Shown here piece by piece: positions 6,042 through 13,552 of a DNA stretch of 13,991 nucleotides (the stretch's first letter is position 1; each line of letters begins with the position of its first letter). The notes under the pieces were generated by a model. The model saw nothing but the letters and a program-made list of their open reading frames with translations, was not told the DNA's origin and did not search any database. A program made the translations under genes and the position numbers. The DNA comes from JBBRHF01 sp038223055 (GTDB taxonomy: Bacteria > Actinomycetota > Actinomycetes > JACCUZ01). The stretch spans positions 1 to 13,991 of the forward strand of contig JBBRHF010000119.1 of assembly GCA_038223055.1 (NCBI GenBank). Direction: 5' to 3'.

Positions 6042-6728
6042 CTACCGTTCCCGCAGGATGCCAACCCGGCGAGCGTTGACCACGGCTTCGAGCTGACTGT
6101 GCGCCTGCAGCTTGGCCAGCAGGCTCTTCACGTGCCCCCGGCTGGTGTTCAGGCTGATCCCGAGCAGCCGGGAGATGGCGCGCGGATCGAGCCCTTCGGC
6201 CATCAGCTGGATGACGTCGCGTTCCCGCGGCGTGAGCGCGATCCCCGTTTCGCCCTGTTCCCCGACCGGCTCCCGGCGCGCGGCCAGCGCAGCGAGTTGG
6301 TCGGGCTGCAGGACCAGCATGCCCGGCGAGGCGCTGCGCAGTGTCGTGAGCATCTCCTCGAGGCCGCCATCCTTGGGCAAGAAAGCGCAGGCACCGGCCG
6401 CCGCGGCCCGCACGAGGTAAGACGGGTCGGTGTGGGCGGTGAGAACCACGACCCGCAGGTCGGGTCGGCCGCTCATCAGCCGGCGGGTCGCCTCGATGCC
6501 GTCGATGCCGGGCATCTGCACGTCCATCACGACGAGATCGGGCTCGAGCTCGTCGACCAGCCGGAAGGCCTCGCGCGCCGAGGAGGCACGACCGACGCAG
6601 ACGAGGTCGGGCTCGGCCTCCAGCGCCATCATCAGCAACTCGGCGAAGGTGCGGTGGTCATCGACCACGAGCACCCGCTGACGGGTGAGCATGCCGGTGT
6701 CACTGAACGTGCCTGAGTCGGCATGCAT
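6042..6728 (-). CDS. NarL/LuxR-type response regulator
   Basis: This 228-residue DNA-binding regulator starts at ATG 6728, eight bases downstream of the ribosome binding site AGGGGAA (6737-6743); the reading frame is open further upstream but without a similar site. The receiver domain (about 17-132) has acidic residues D23 and D24, phosphoacceptor D69 in VVMDVQMPGIDG, T97 and K119. The GerE/LuxR-type helix-turn-helix is at about 163-225 (LTPRERDVIQLMAEGL, then AISRLLGISLNTSRGHVKSLLAKL). It is the partner of the sensor kinase 2 bp downstream. A 15-nt interrupted palindrome about 80 bp upstream may be an autoregulatory operator. Targets are unknown; the neighbouring small membrane protein gene is one candidate. 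Confidence 0.94.
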   Translation of the reverse strand: MHADSGTFSDTGMLTRQRVLVVDDHRTFAELLMMALEAEPDLVCVGRASSAREAFRLVDELEPDLVVMDVQMPGIDGIEATRRLMSGRPDLRVVVLTAHTDPSYLVRAAAAGACAFLPKDGGLEEMLTTLRSASPGMLVLQPDQLAALAARREPVGEQGETGIALTPRERDVIQLMAEGLDPRAISRLLGISLNTSRGHVKSLLAKLQAHSQLEAVVNARRVGILRER

Positions 6729-6806
6729 CACCACGATTCCCCTACCTTTTCCCCCGGCCGTCCTACCCCCCAACAGTGGCCCATTCTGACGTCCGGAACC
6801 ATCGCA

Positions 6807-6821
6807 CAAAGGGACCCTTTG
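6807..6821. promoter_or_regulatory. Interrupted palindrome upstream of the response regulator gene (possible operator)
   Basis: CAAAGGGACCCTTTG is a perfect 7-1-7 inverted repeat in the 178-bp gap between pnuC and the response regulator gene. It is centred about 86 bp upstream of the ATG. NarL-type regulators bind short inverted repeats, and GGGAC half-sites are known for the DevR/DosR group, so autoregulation is plausible. I could not identify convincing -35/-10 boxes. Confidence 0.4.
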
Positions 6822-6867
6822 CCACGAAGTCCACCATCCGACTAGGCCCCTCGCCATGGCCCGGACG

Positions 6868-6909
6868 GGTGAAATATTCTTGAGGTCAGGTGAGATGTTC
6901 TTGAGGTCA
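6868..6909. repeat. 21-bp tandem duplication spanning the pnuC stop codon
   Basis: Two adjacent 21-bp copies (6868-6888 and 6889-6909) differ at two positions. On the minus strand each begins TGACCTCAAGAA, and the TGA of the upstream copy is the pnuC stop (6907-6909). The gene end has therefore been duplicated without lengthening the protein. Confidence 0.9.
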
Positions 6910-7599
6910 GGCGACGACCTCGACGCTCGGGCTGCTCGCGCCCTCGACGAACTCGCGTCGGGTGCGCATCCAGACGCCGAGCCCAACCAGGCAGAACCCG
7001 CCGTAGAACAGGTAGAGGGTCGCCGAGGGGTAGAGGTGTGCTCGCACCAACAGCGGCACACCGACCGCGTCGACGGCGATCCAGACCAACCAGAAGTCCA
7101 CCCATCCCCGGGCCATGCCGTAGGTCGCCAGCAACGATCCGGTGAAGATCCAGGCATCGGCCCACACCGGCTCGAACGAGCCCAGCGACCGAAACACGGG
7201 GGTGAGCACCGCGACACCGACGGCGCCGACCGCGACCATCCCGGCCCGCTCCGGCCAGGTGGCCCAGCGGGGTTGGACCGTCGAGCCGCCCTCGCCGCCG
7301 CGGTCCCTGCTGGCTGCCCGCCAGCGCTGCCACCCGTAGATCGACACGAGGACGAACATCACCTGCCGGCCGGCCTGCCCGAGCAAGTTGGCCTTCTGCG
7401 GGGTGTCGAAGACGGCGCCGAGGAAGACAGTGAACAGCAAGACGTTGCCCACGATGCCGACCGGCCAAGCCCACACCCGCCGCCGCATACCGCCCAGTGC
7501 AGACGCCATCCCAAAGCCGTTTCCGATCACCTCACGCCACAGAATGTGGTTGGCGCCGAACGAGATCTGAGCGTCGAACAGCCAGCGCAGGACGGTCAT
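6907..7599 (-). CDS. pnuC: PnuC-family vitamin transporter (nicotinamide riboside or riboflavin type)
   Basis: This is a 230-residue integral membrane protein starting at ATG 7599, five bases after AGGGA (7605-7609); the ATG overlaps the rpe stop as ATGA. PnuC-family signatures are WAWPVGIVGNVLLFTVFLGA (43-62), YGWQRW (88-93) and the C-terminal half ADAWIFTGSLLATYGMARG, WVDFWLVWIAVDAVGVPLL and LYLFYGGFCLVGLGVW. Seven or so hydrophobic segments fit the family. These transporters take up unphosphorylated vitamins by facilitated diffusion, followed by metabolic trapping. In nicotinamide riboside carriers I expect W..W...N in the binding helix; here it is W170, W173 and D177. The riboflavin transporters RibM/PnuX of actinomycetes, as I remember them, have Asp there. 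Chromosomal position also favours a riboflavin role, but substrate is inference. Confidence 0.88.
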   Translation of the reverse strand: MTVLRWLFDAQISFGANHILWREVIGNGFGMASALGGMRRRVWAWPVGIVGNVLLFTVFLGAVFDTPQKANLLGQAGRQVMFVLVSIYGWQRWRAASRDRGGEGGSTVQPRWATWPERAGMVAVGAVGVAVLTPVFRSLGSFEPVWADAWIFTGSLLATYGMARGWVDFWLVWIAVDAVGVPLLVRAHLYPSATLYLFYGGFCLVGLGVWMRTRREFVEGASSPSVEVVA

Positions 7600-8309
7600 C
7601 CGCTTCCCTCTCCCTCTCCAATGTCCCTGCGACACCACCACGCGGCCCGGCTGACCGCGGCGGCGCGGTCCCGCAGTCCCTCGATCGCGGTGACGGCGTC
7701 CTTCGCCCCGTAGACCGCCGAGCCGGCAACGAAAACATCGGCACCGGCCTCGGCACACCGCTCGATAGTGTCCGCCGCGACACCGCCGTCGACCTGCAGC
7801 CACACGTCCAGGCCGGCGCCCTTGATCAGCTCGCGGGCGGTGCGGATCTTGGGCAGCACAAGGTCGAGGAACGCCTGACCGCCGAAGCCTGGCTCGACGG
7901 TCATCAGCAACAACATGTCCAACTCGCCGAGCAGGTCGGCGTAGGGCTCGACGGCGGTCGCCGGCTTGAGCGCCATGCCCGCCCTCGCGCCCGCTGACCG
8001 CAGCTCCCGGGCCAGCCGAACCGGCGCGCCAGACGCTTCGACGTGGAACGTCACGCTGCGCGCACCCACCTCCGCGTAACCGGTCGCCCAGCGGTCGACA
8101 TCGGCGATCATCAGGTGCACGTCCAGCGGCAGGGTGGATGCGGCGGCGAGCCGTTCGACGACGGGCAGGCCCAGGGTCAGGTTGGGCACGAAGTGGTTGT
8201 CCATCACATCCACGTGCACCCAGTCGGCGGCCGGGGCGACGCGGGCGATCTCGCTGGCTAGGTTGGCGAAGTCTGCCGACAGGATGCTCGGTGAGATCTG
8301 CACGCCCAT
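7596..8309 (-). CDS. rpe: Ribulose-phosphate 3-epimerase
   Basis: Rpe interconverts ribulose 5-phosphate and xylulose 5-phosphate in the non-oxidative pentose phosphate pathway. The 237-residue protein starts at ATG 8309 (MGVQISPSILSADFANL), the start expected for the family; the longer reading frame to 8849 lacks family similarity and overlaps rsmB. The TIM-barrel motifs are intact: VHVDVMDNHFVPN (31-43, H32 and D34 as metal ligands), DVHLM with H65, the phosphate loop MTVEPGFGGQAF (136-147) and QVDGG with D174. The C-terminal tail (from about 220) is not conserved, and the last codons carry the ribosome binding site of the overlapping pnuC gene. No obvious ribosome binding site precedes ATG 8309. 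A hairpin lies in the 106-bp gap to rsmB. Confidence 0.96.
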   Translation of the reverse strand: MGVQISPSILSADFANLASEIARVAPAADWVHVDVMDNHFVPNLTLGLPVVERLAAASTLPLDVHLMIADVDRWATGYAEVGARSVTFHVEASGAPVRLARELRSAGARAGMALKPATAVEPYADLLGELDMLLLMTVEPGFGGQAFLDLVLPKIRTARELIKGAGLDVWLQVDGGVAADTIERCAEAGADVFVAGSAVYGAKDAVTAIEGLRDRAAAVSRAAWWCRRDIGEGEGSG

Positions 8310-8342
8310 GACCGCGCAGTCTAGTGCCCGCTCCCTTCCATG

Positions 8343-8387
8343 ATCGCGAAACATCTGTGTGCCCCTGTCACTCGGATGTTTCACGAT
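8343..8387. repeat. Inverted repeat between rsmB and rpe
   Basis: The 13-bp arms at 8343-8355 (ATCGCGAAACATC) and 8375-8387 pair with one mismatch around a 19-nt loop, in an otherwise unremarkable 106-bp gap. Its composition is more AT-rich than the flanks. No T-run follows on the minus strand, so a standard terminator is not supported. It could be a mobile palindromic unit, an attenuation or processing structure, or an operator. Confidence 0.7.
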
Positions 8388-8415
8388 GACAGCGGCCTGC
8401 CGTGCGGCCGGCGCT

Positions 8416-9822
8416 CTACGAGCCGCGCCGAAGGAGTGCGAAGAACATCGCATCGGTGCTGTGACGGTGTGGCCACAGTTGTACGTCGGGTCCGGCGCCC
8501 AGCCCGGGCATCGAGGGGAACAGTGCCCGGGAGTCCACGGACACGACCTCCGGCGCCCCGCCGAGGGCCCCACGCAGCGCGTCGTGGACGACGGCGCGGG
8601 TCTCCGCGAGATGTGGCGAGCAAGTGATGTAGGCGACCAGACCGCCAGGGCGGACGGCGCACACCGCCGCCCGAAGCAACGCCCGCTGGAGATCGGCCAG
8701 CCGGGCGACGTCGCCCGGCTCGCGCCGCCACCGTGCCTCCGGGCGCCGGCGCAGCGCTCCCAACCCGGTGCAGGGCGCGTCGAGCAGCACCCGGTCGAAG
8801 CTCCCGTCCCGCCACGCCGGGCTGCGCCCGTCGGCGACCACGACCGCACCCGGACCCCCCAGAGCCCGGCGGGTCAAGACGGCCCGGTGCGGCTGGATCT
8901 CCGCGGCCAGCAACACCGCGCCGCGCTCCCGGGCCAGGCCGGCGAGCAGGGCCGCCTTGCCGCCGGGTCCGGCGCACAGGTCCAGCCACCGCACGTCTGG
9001 ACCCTCGATCGGTGCGTCCGCCAAGGCGAGGGCCACCAGCTGGCTCCCCTCGTCCTGGACGCCTGCGCGGCCCCGGCGTACGGCGTCCAGCGCCCCGGGG
9101 TCGCCGCCGTCGAGCGTCACGGCGTAGCGCGACCACCGGCCCGGCCGGGCTCCGCTGGCGGCGGCGAGCAGTTCCTGCACGCTGCCGCGACCGGGCCGGG
9201 CGACCAGGGTGACGGCGGCGGCCAGGTTGTCGGCCGCGAGCATTTCGGCCAGCTCGTCGAGGGACCCGCCGAGCGCGTCGCGCAGCGCGGAAACCACCCA
9301 GCGCGGGTGCGAGTGAGCGACGGCGAGGTGCCCCGCCGGGTCGTCGACGCGGCTCGGCGCGACCCGGTCCACCCAGCCGTTGAGGTCGTCACCGCCGACC
9401 CGGCGCAGGACCGCGTTGACGAAGGACGCGCGGCCGTCGCCGACGACGGCCCGGGCCAGCTCGACGGTGGCGGACACCGCCGCGTGCGGGGGCACTCGCA
9501 TCGCAAGCAACTGGTGCGCACCCAGGCGCAGTACGTCGAGCACCGGCGGGTCCACCTGATCCAGCGGGCGGTCGACACAGGCAACGAGCACGGCGTCATA
9601 GGTGCCCTGGCCTCGCAGCGTGCCGTAGCCCAGCTCGGTCGCGAACGCCGCGTCTCGGCCGGTGATGCCACGCTCGCGCAGCAGCCCCGGCAGGGTCAGG
9701 TTGGCGTAGGCGGCTCGTTCGTCGACCACCCGCAACAGGTCGAAGGCCGCGAGCCGTGGAAGGTCAGGCGCCGGCCGGCGATAGGGCCGGCGCGGTGGCT
9801 TGGCGCCGCCCGGCGGGGTCAC
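8416..9822 (-). CDS. rsmB: 16S rRNA (cytosine-967-C5)-methyltransferase RsmB
   Basis: RsmB methylates C967 of 16S rRNA using S-adenosylmethionine. The 468-residue protein starts at GTG 9822, which overlaps the fmt stop as GTGA; the frame is open to 9936 but that part lies inside fmt and is only basic low-complexity sequence. The N-terminal NusB-like RNA-binding domain spans about 21-145 (LAAFDLLRVVDERAAYAN, FVNAVLRRV). The methyltransferase domain has the SAM site DLCAGPGGKA (281-290), DAPCTGLG with C351 and ITCSP with the catalytic C401. It ends in DVQLWPHRHSTDAMFFALL, the standard terminus. Both active-site cysteines are present and length is normal. Translational coupling to fmt is likely. 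Confidence 0.96.
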   Translation of the reverse strand: MTPPGGAKPPRRPYRRPAPDLPRLAAFDLLRVVDERAAYANLTLPGLLRERGITGRDAAFATELGYGTLRGQGTYDAVLVACVDRPLDQVDPPVLDVLRLGAHQLLAMRVPPHAAVSATVELARAVVGDGRASFVNAVLRRVGGDDLNGWVDRVAPSRVDDPAGHLAVAHSHPRWVVSALRDALGGSLDELAEMLAADNLAAAVTLVARPGRGSVQELLAAASGARPGRWSRYAVTLDGGDPGALDAVRRGRAGVQDEGSQLVALALADAPIEGPDVRWLDLCAGPGGKAALLAGLARERGAVLLAAEIQPHRAVLTRRALGGPGAVVVADGRSPAWRDGSFDRVLLDAPCTGLGALRRRPEARWRREPGDVARLADLQRALLRAAVCAVRPGGLVAYITCSPHLAETRAVVHDALRGALGGAPEVVSVDSRALFPSMPGLGAGPDVQLWPHRHSTDAMFFALLRRGS

Positions 9823-10823
9823 TCGAATTGCTCGCCGTCGATGTCGCGCACGCCGCGGGCCCACGCGTCGGCGGCCATCAACCGCTTGCCCGGCGGCTGG
9901 ATCTGGCCGAGCTCGATCGCCGCCCCGTCCCCGCAACCGACCAGGACGGCGGACCGCGTCACGCGCAGCTCACCCGGCCGGAGTGGACGCCGGTCCGCCG
10001 GGCCACCCTCCGCCGGGCCGCCCAGCCTCGGGCCACCCAGCGCCGGGCCACCGATGAACTCGGCGGCCGGCACCACCCGGCGTACCGGTCCGAGCTTGAG
10101 CCGCGCGGCGCCCAGCGTCGTCCACGCACCCGGGGAGGGCGTGCATGCGCGCACCAGTCGGTCGACGTAAAAGGCCGGCACCGCCCAGTCGACCCAGCCG
10201 TCGGCGACGGTGAGTTTGGGCGCCAAAGACACCCCTTCGGGCGCCTGCGCCAGGGGGATCAGCTCGCCGCTCTCGATGCCGTCAAGGGTGGCCACCATCA
10301 ACCCCGCCCCCGCCGTGGCGAGCCGATCGAGCAGGTCACCCGAGGTGTCGGTCGAGCGGATGGTCTCGGTCAGCAGGCCGAAGACCGGGCCGGTGTCCAT
10401 GCCTCGGTCGAGCCGGAAGGTCGTCGCCCCGGTCAGCGCGTCGCCATGCAGGACGGCGTGCTGGACCGGTGCCGCGCCGCGCCAGGCGGGCAGCAGCGAG
10501 AAGTGCAGGTTGACCCAGCCGTGCTCGGGAATCGCGAGGACGGCAGGCGGGAGGAGCGCGCCGTAGGCGACGACGGGGCAACAGTCCGGGGCGAGTCGGG
10601 AGAGCCGGGTGAACAACTCAGGGTCGCCCGCCGTGGACGGCTTGAGCACCTCCACGCCGGCCTCCCTCGCGCGGACGGCGATCGGGGACTCGGCGGTGCG
10701 CCGGCCCCGTCCCACGGCGGCATCGGGGCGGGTCACGACGGCGACCACCTCGTGGGGGGACTCCAGCACGGCATCGAGGGTCGGCACGGCCACCTCCGGC
10801 GTGCCGGCGAACACGACGCGCAC
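9819..10823 (-). CDS. fmt: Methionyl-tRNA formyltransferase
   Basis: Fmt transfers a formyl group from 10-formyltetrahydrofolate to initiator Met-tRNA. The 334-residue protein starts at GTG 10823, 9 bp after the def stop. The catalytic domain has the expected MRVVFAGTPEVAVPTL start and the LHFSLLPAWRGAAPVQ segment with N105 and H107. D143 lies in DRGMDTGPV, completing the N-H-D triad. The C-terminal OB-like tRNA-binding domain begins near 205 and ends in PPGKRLMAADAWARGV. Inside it, residues 258-277 form four Gly-Gly-Pro pentapeptides (GGPAL, GGPRL, GGPAE, GGPAD) encoded by a 15-bp repeat. This is an insertion relative to typical Fmt, probably in a surface loop. The def-fmt pairing is classical. 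Function is secure; the insertion's effect is unknown. Confidence 0.96.
   Translation of the reverse strand: MRVVFAGTPEVAVPTLDAVLESPHEVVAVVTRPDAAVGRGRRTAESPIAVRAREAGVEVLKPSTAGDPELFTRLSRLAPDCCPVVAYGALLPPAVLAIPEHGWVNLHFSLLPAWRGAAPVQHAVLHGDALTGATTFRLDRGMDTGPVFGLLTETIRSTDTSGDLLDRLATAGAGLMVATLDGIESGELIPLAQAPEGVSLAPKLTVADGWVDWAVPAFYVDRLVRACTPSPGAWTTLGAARLKLGPVRRVVPAAEFIGGPALGGPRLGGPAEGGPADRRPLRPGELRVTRSAVLVGCGDGAAIELGQIQPPGKRLMAADAWARGVRDIDGEQFE
9994..10053. repeat. 15-bp tandem repeat, four units, in frame within fmt
   Basis: Four 15-bp units (9994-10008, 10009-10023, 10024-10038, 10039-10053) with consensus core CGGGCCACCC encode Gly-Gly-Pro-x-x pentapeptides in the C-terminal domain of Fmt. The units have diverged by a few bases each, so the array is older than the perfect one at the left edge. 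Confidence 0.92.
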
Positions 10824-10832
10824 GACCCGGGC

Positions 10833-11378
10833 CTACATCCCCAGGCCGTGCATCACGTGCGGCGAGACGCGCACCTGCGGCGCCGCCTGCCCCGACCACT
10901 CCGCCTCGCGGATAGCGTGCATGGCCAGCTTGCGCTGCTCGCGATCCAGCCGGTCGATGAACAGCACGCCGTCGAGGTGATCGGTCTCGTGCTGCACGCA
11001 CCGCGCGAGCAGTTCGCTGCCCTCGATGACGACGGGCTCGCCGTGCATCGTCAGTCCCTTGGCGACGACCCGCATCGCCCGCTTGGTGGTGTAGGCCAGG
11101 CCCGGGAAGGACAGGCAGCCCTCCTCGCCGTCCTGCTCCTCGTCGGACAGGTCGAGCACCGGGTTGATCAGGTGGCCCGGCTCGTCGTCGACGTGGTAGG
11201 TGAACACCCGCAGGCCGACGCCGATCTGCGGGGCGGCCAGCCCGACTCCGGGCGCGTGCAGCATCGTCTCGGTGAGGTCGCGCACCAGCACCCGCAACTC
11301 CTTGTCGAAGTCGTGAACCGGTTCGGCCGGCGTGCGCAGCACGGGGTCTCCGAAGAGCCTGATCGGCTGTACGGGCAC
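10833..11378 (-). CDS. def: Peptide deformylase
   Basis: Def removes the N-formyl group from nascent proteins, reversing the modification that Fmt makes. The start is taken as GTG 11378 (181 residues, beginning M-P-V-Q-P-I-R-L). A strong GAGGAG site (11384-11389) lies five bases upstream of it but overlaps the alternative GTG 11384, which would add two residues. The three deformylase motifs are present: GVGLAAPQIG (44-53), EEGCLSFPG with metal ligand C88, and QHETDHLDG with H130, E131 and H134. The last is the HExxH metal site. Length fits actinomycete Def. It lies between priA (66-bp gap) and fmt (9-bp gap) on the same strand. Confidence 0.96.
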   Translation of the reverse strand: MPVQPIRLFGDPVLRTPAEPVHDFDKELRVLVRDLTETMLHAPGVGLAAPQIGVGLRVFTYHVDDEPGHLINPVLDLSDEEQDGEEGCLSFPGLAYTTKRAMRVVAKGLTMHGEPVVIEGSELLARCVQHETDHLDGVLFIDRLDREQRKLAMHAIREAEWSGQAAPQVRVSPHVMHGLGM

Positions 11379-11383
11379 GGACA

Positions 11384-11389
11384 CTCCTC
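11384..11389 (-). promoter_or_regulatory. Ribosome binding site of def (decides the start)
   Basis: GAGGAG on the minus strand is five bases before GTG 11378 and overlaps GTG 11384 by one base. This favours the downstream start codon. Confidence 0.7.
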
Positions 11390-11444
11390 GGGCTTCGGGC
11401 CGGGTGGGACAGACGGATGGGTGATGTGGCGACCCAGTCTACGA

Positions 11445-13475
11445 TCACGCGATCTCCAACGGGTCGACCTGCACGCGCACCGAGCCCGACTCCTTGTGGG
11501 CGCTGCGCACCCCGGCGGCTGCCCGCAGCGACGCCGCGAGCTCACGGCCCTGCGACCGCGGCACCCGCACGATCAGCCGCTCGGCATCGGGGCACGTCGC
11601 GGTCGGGCGGGCCGGCACCGGCCCGAGGAGCTCGGCGACCTCGGACAGCCCGGCGGTCGCGACGAACCGGAGCAGCGCATCGGGGCCACCGGTCAGCGAC
11701 GCCATCCGGGCCGCTGGGGGCAGTCGTAGCGCGGCCCGCTCGGCCAGCTCGCGTTCGGCGAAGGTCACCGGGTCCCAGCGCAGCAGTGCCTGCACGGCGA
11801 CGCTGGACGGGTCGGCGAGCACCACGACCCGGCCCCCGTCGCCCGCCGGACGCACCAGAGTGGCGGCGCCCAGCCAGCGGCGCAACGCCTCCTCGGTCGC
11901 CCGCAGGTCCGGGCGGGTGAGCAGCGCCCAGCCGTCGAGCAGCAACGCCGCTGCGTAACCCCCCTCGGCAACCGGCTCCGCCCCGGGCGTCGCCACGACC
12001 AGCGCCGGTTCGGACCCGACCGAGGCGAGCACGCCGTCGCGGCCCGAGGTGCGGACCCGCACCCGGGGAAACGCCCGCCCGAGCTCCTCGGCGGTGCGCC
12101 CGGCGCCGACGACGGCGGCCCGCAGCCGGCGGGCACCGCAGTGCGGACACTCCCAGGCGCCCGCGAGCGCGGCGCACCATCGGCAGGACGGCACGGTCTG
12201 CGTCGACCCGGAGCCCAGCGGGCCCTGGCACTGGAGGCAGCGGGCGGGGGCACGGCAGGCCTGGCAGGCCAGCGCCGGCACGTAGCCCCGGCGGGGCACC
12301 TGCACGAGGACCGGGCCGCGGGTCAGCGCTTCGTGCGCCGTGCGCCAGGCCAGCGCCGGCAGCCGCGCGGTCCGGGCCGCTGGGTCGCGGGCCAGCTCGG
12401 CGTCATCCCCGGCGACCTCGACGCGGGGAGCGAGGCGGCGTACGTCGCCACGCGGCGCCGTCACCGCCCGCGCCCAGCCGCTCGCGACCAGGTGGGCACC
12501 CTCGGCGGTGCACGCATGCCCGGCGACGATCAACCCGGCACCGGTCTGCGCGCTGCGCAGGGCGAGGACCTCACGAACGTGCGGGTAGGGCGCGCGCGGC
12601 TCGGCGTGCAGGTCATCCCCGTCGTCCCAGACACCGACCAGACCGAGGTCGGCGACGGGGGCGAACATGGCCGCGCGGGTGCCGACGACGACGCGGACCT
12701 GGCCGCGGCGGATCGCGAGAAAGCGCCGGTAGCGCTCGGCCGGCCCGAGGCCGGCAGTGAGCACGACATGGCGACCGGAGCCCAGCACCCCGGTCAGGGC
12801 AGCACCGAGGCGGTCGACGTCGCGGCCGTCGGGGGCCACGAGCAGCACACCACGACCACCCTCGAGCGTCGCCCCAGCAGCCTGAGCGAGGGCGACCGGC
12901 CAGCCGTCCCCGGGCAGCATGGTCACGATCGCACGCGGGGCACCCCCGGCCCGCAGAGCGTCGAGCAGGGCCGGGCCACCGGGGTAGGGCGCCCAGTGGC
13001 CGCCGGGGCTGCGCTCCCGGGGGTCGTCGACGGCGGTCGAGTCCTGCACCGGCGAGGTCGTGGCGGCCACCTCGACCCGCGCGTGACGGGGCGGGACGGC
13101 GAGGCGCAGGACGTCGGGAAGGGTGCCGGCGTAGCGGTCGGCCACGGTGCGGGCGAGGGCCGCCACCTCCCTCGACAGCACCGACTCAGCCGAGACGATC
13201 TTGTGCAGGAACGCCAGCCTGCCCTGGTGCTCGGACGCCTCGGCGCGCTCCAGCACGAACCCGTCGACGACCTGTCCGGCGAAGCGCACCCGGACCCGCA
13301 CGCCCGGCTGGGCCGCCGCGGCCATCGCCTCCGGGACCAGATAGTCGAACGGCCGGTCGAGGTGCGCGAGCGACAGGTCGACCGCGACGTGGGCAACCGG
13401 GCGCACGGCGGCCGGCTCGGGGCGCGCGGAACGCGGCGCCACCCGGGTCCCGCGCACGCGCTCCGTCGCCGTCAC
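11445..13475 (-). CDS. priA: Replication restart protein PriA, actinobacterial helicase-deficient form
   Basis: PriA recognises stalled forks and directs DnaB reloading. The 676-residue protein starts at GTG 13475; no strong ribosome binding site is visible. The N-terminal 3'-DNA-binding domain begins at VAHVAVDLSLAHLDRPFDYLV. The zinc-binding region has eight cysteines in four CxxC pairs (404/407, 413/416, 431/434, 443/446), all intact. The ATPase motifs are not: the Walker A position reads LPGDGWPVA (about 187-195) without GKT, and the DEAD/DEEH position reads WDDGDDLH (283-290). This loss is a known property of actinobacterial PriA, annotated as lacking detectable helicase motifs, so it does not indicate a pseudogene. 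It is probably a structural primosome factor. It lies 77 bp downstream of metK. Confidence 0.93.
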   Translation of the reverse strand: MTATERVRGTRVAPRSARPEPAAVRPVAHVAVDLSLAHLDRPFDYLVPEAMAAAAQPGVRVRVRFAGQVVDGFVLERAEASEHQGRLAFLHKIVSAESVLSREVAALARTVADRYAGTLPDVLRLAVPPRHARVEVAATTSPVQDSTAVDDPRERSPGGHWAPYPGGPALLDALRAGGAPRAIVTMLPGDGWPVALAQAAGATLEGGRGVLLVAPDGRDVDRLGAALTGVLGSGRHVVLTAGLGPAERYRRFLAIRRGQVRVVVGTRAAMFAPVADLGLVGVWDDGDDLHAEPRAPYPHVREVLALRSAQTGAGLIVAGHACTAEGAHLVASGWARAVTAPRGDVRRLAPRVEVAGDDAELARDPAARTARLPALAWRTAHEALTRGPVLVQVPRRGYVPALACQACRAPARCLQCQGPLGSGSTQTVPSCRWCAALAGAWECPHCGARRLRAAVVGAGRTAEELGRAFPRVRVRTSGRDGVLASVGSEPALVVATPGAEPVAEGGYAAALLLDGWALLTRPDLRATEEALRRWLGAATLVRPAGDGGRVVVLADPSSVAVQALLRWDPVTFAERELAERAALRLPPAARMASLTGGPDALLRFVATAGLSEVAELLGPVPARPTATCPDAERLIVRVPRSQGRELAASLRAAAGVRSAHKESGSVRVQVDPLEIA

Positions 13476-13511
13476 CCGGTCATCACAGCATCCCGCGCCG
13501 ACAGTCCCAAC

Positions 13512-13546
13512 CGTCAGCCGTCAGCCCTCAGCCGTCGACCCTCAGC
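13512..13546. repeat. 7-bp imperfect tandem repeat between metK and priA
   Basis: Five heptads (CGTCAGC, CGTCAGC, CCTCAGC, CGTCGAC, CCTCAGC) fill 13512-13546, nearly half of the 77-bp gap between metK and priA. No promoter or terminator is evident around them. Confidence 0.8.
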
Positions 13547-13552
13547 GCCCCC

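Noticed and set aside
6729..7217. N-terminal extension of the response regulator
   Set aside because: The extension overlaps pnuC and reads through the 21-bp duplication; ATG 6728 has a well-placed ribosome binding site.
8321..8341. Six-codon leader ORF (ATG to TAG) upstream of rpe
   Set aside because: It is too short to distinguish from chance and has no regulatory codon run.
7600..8415. FMN riboswitch controlling the PnuC homologue
   Set aside because: pnuC overlaps rpe and has no leader of its own, and I saw no RFN-like conserved sequence in the rsmB-rpe gap.
8310..8849. N-terminal extension of rpe
   Set aside because: The extra sequence overlaps rsmB on the same strand in another frame and lacks Rpe similarity; family similarity starts at ATG 8309.
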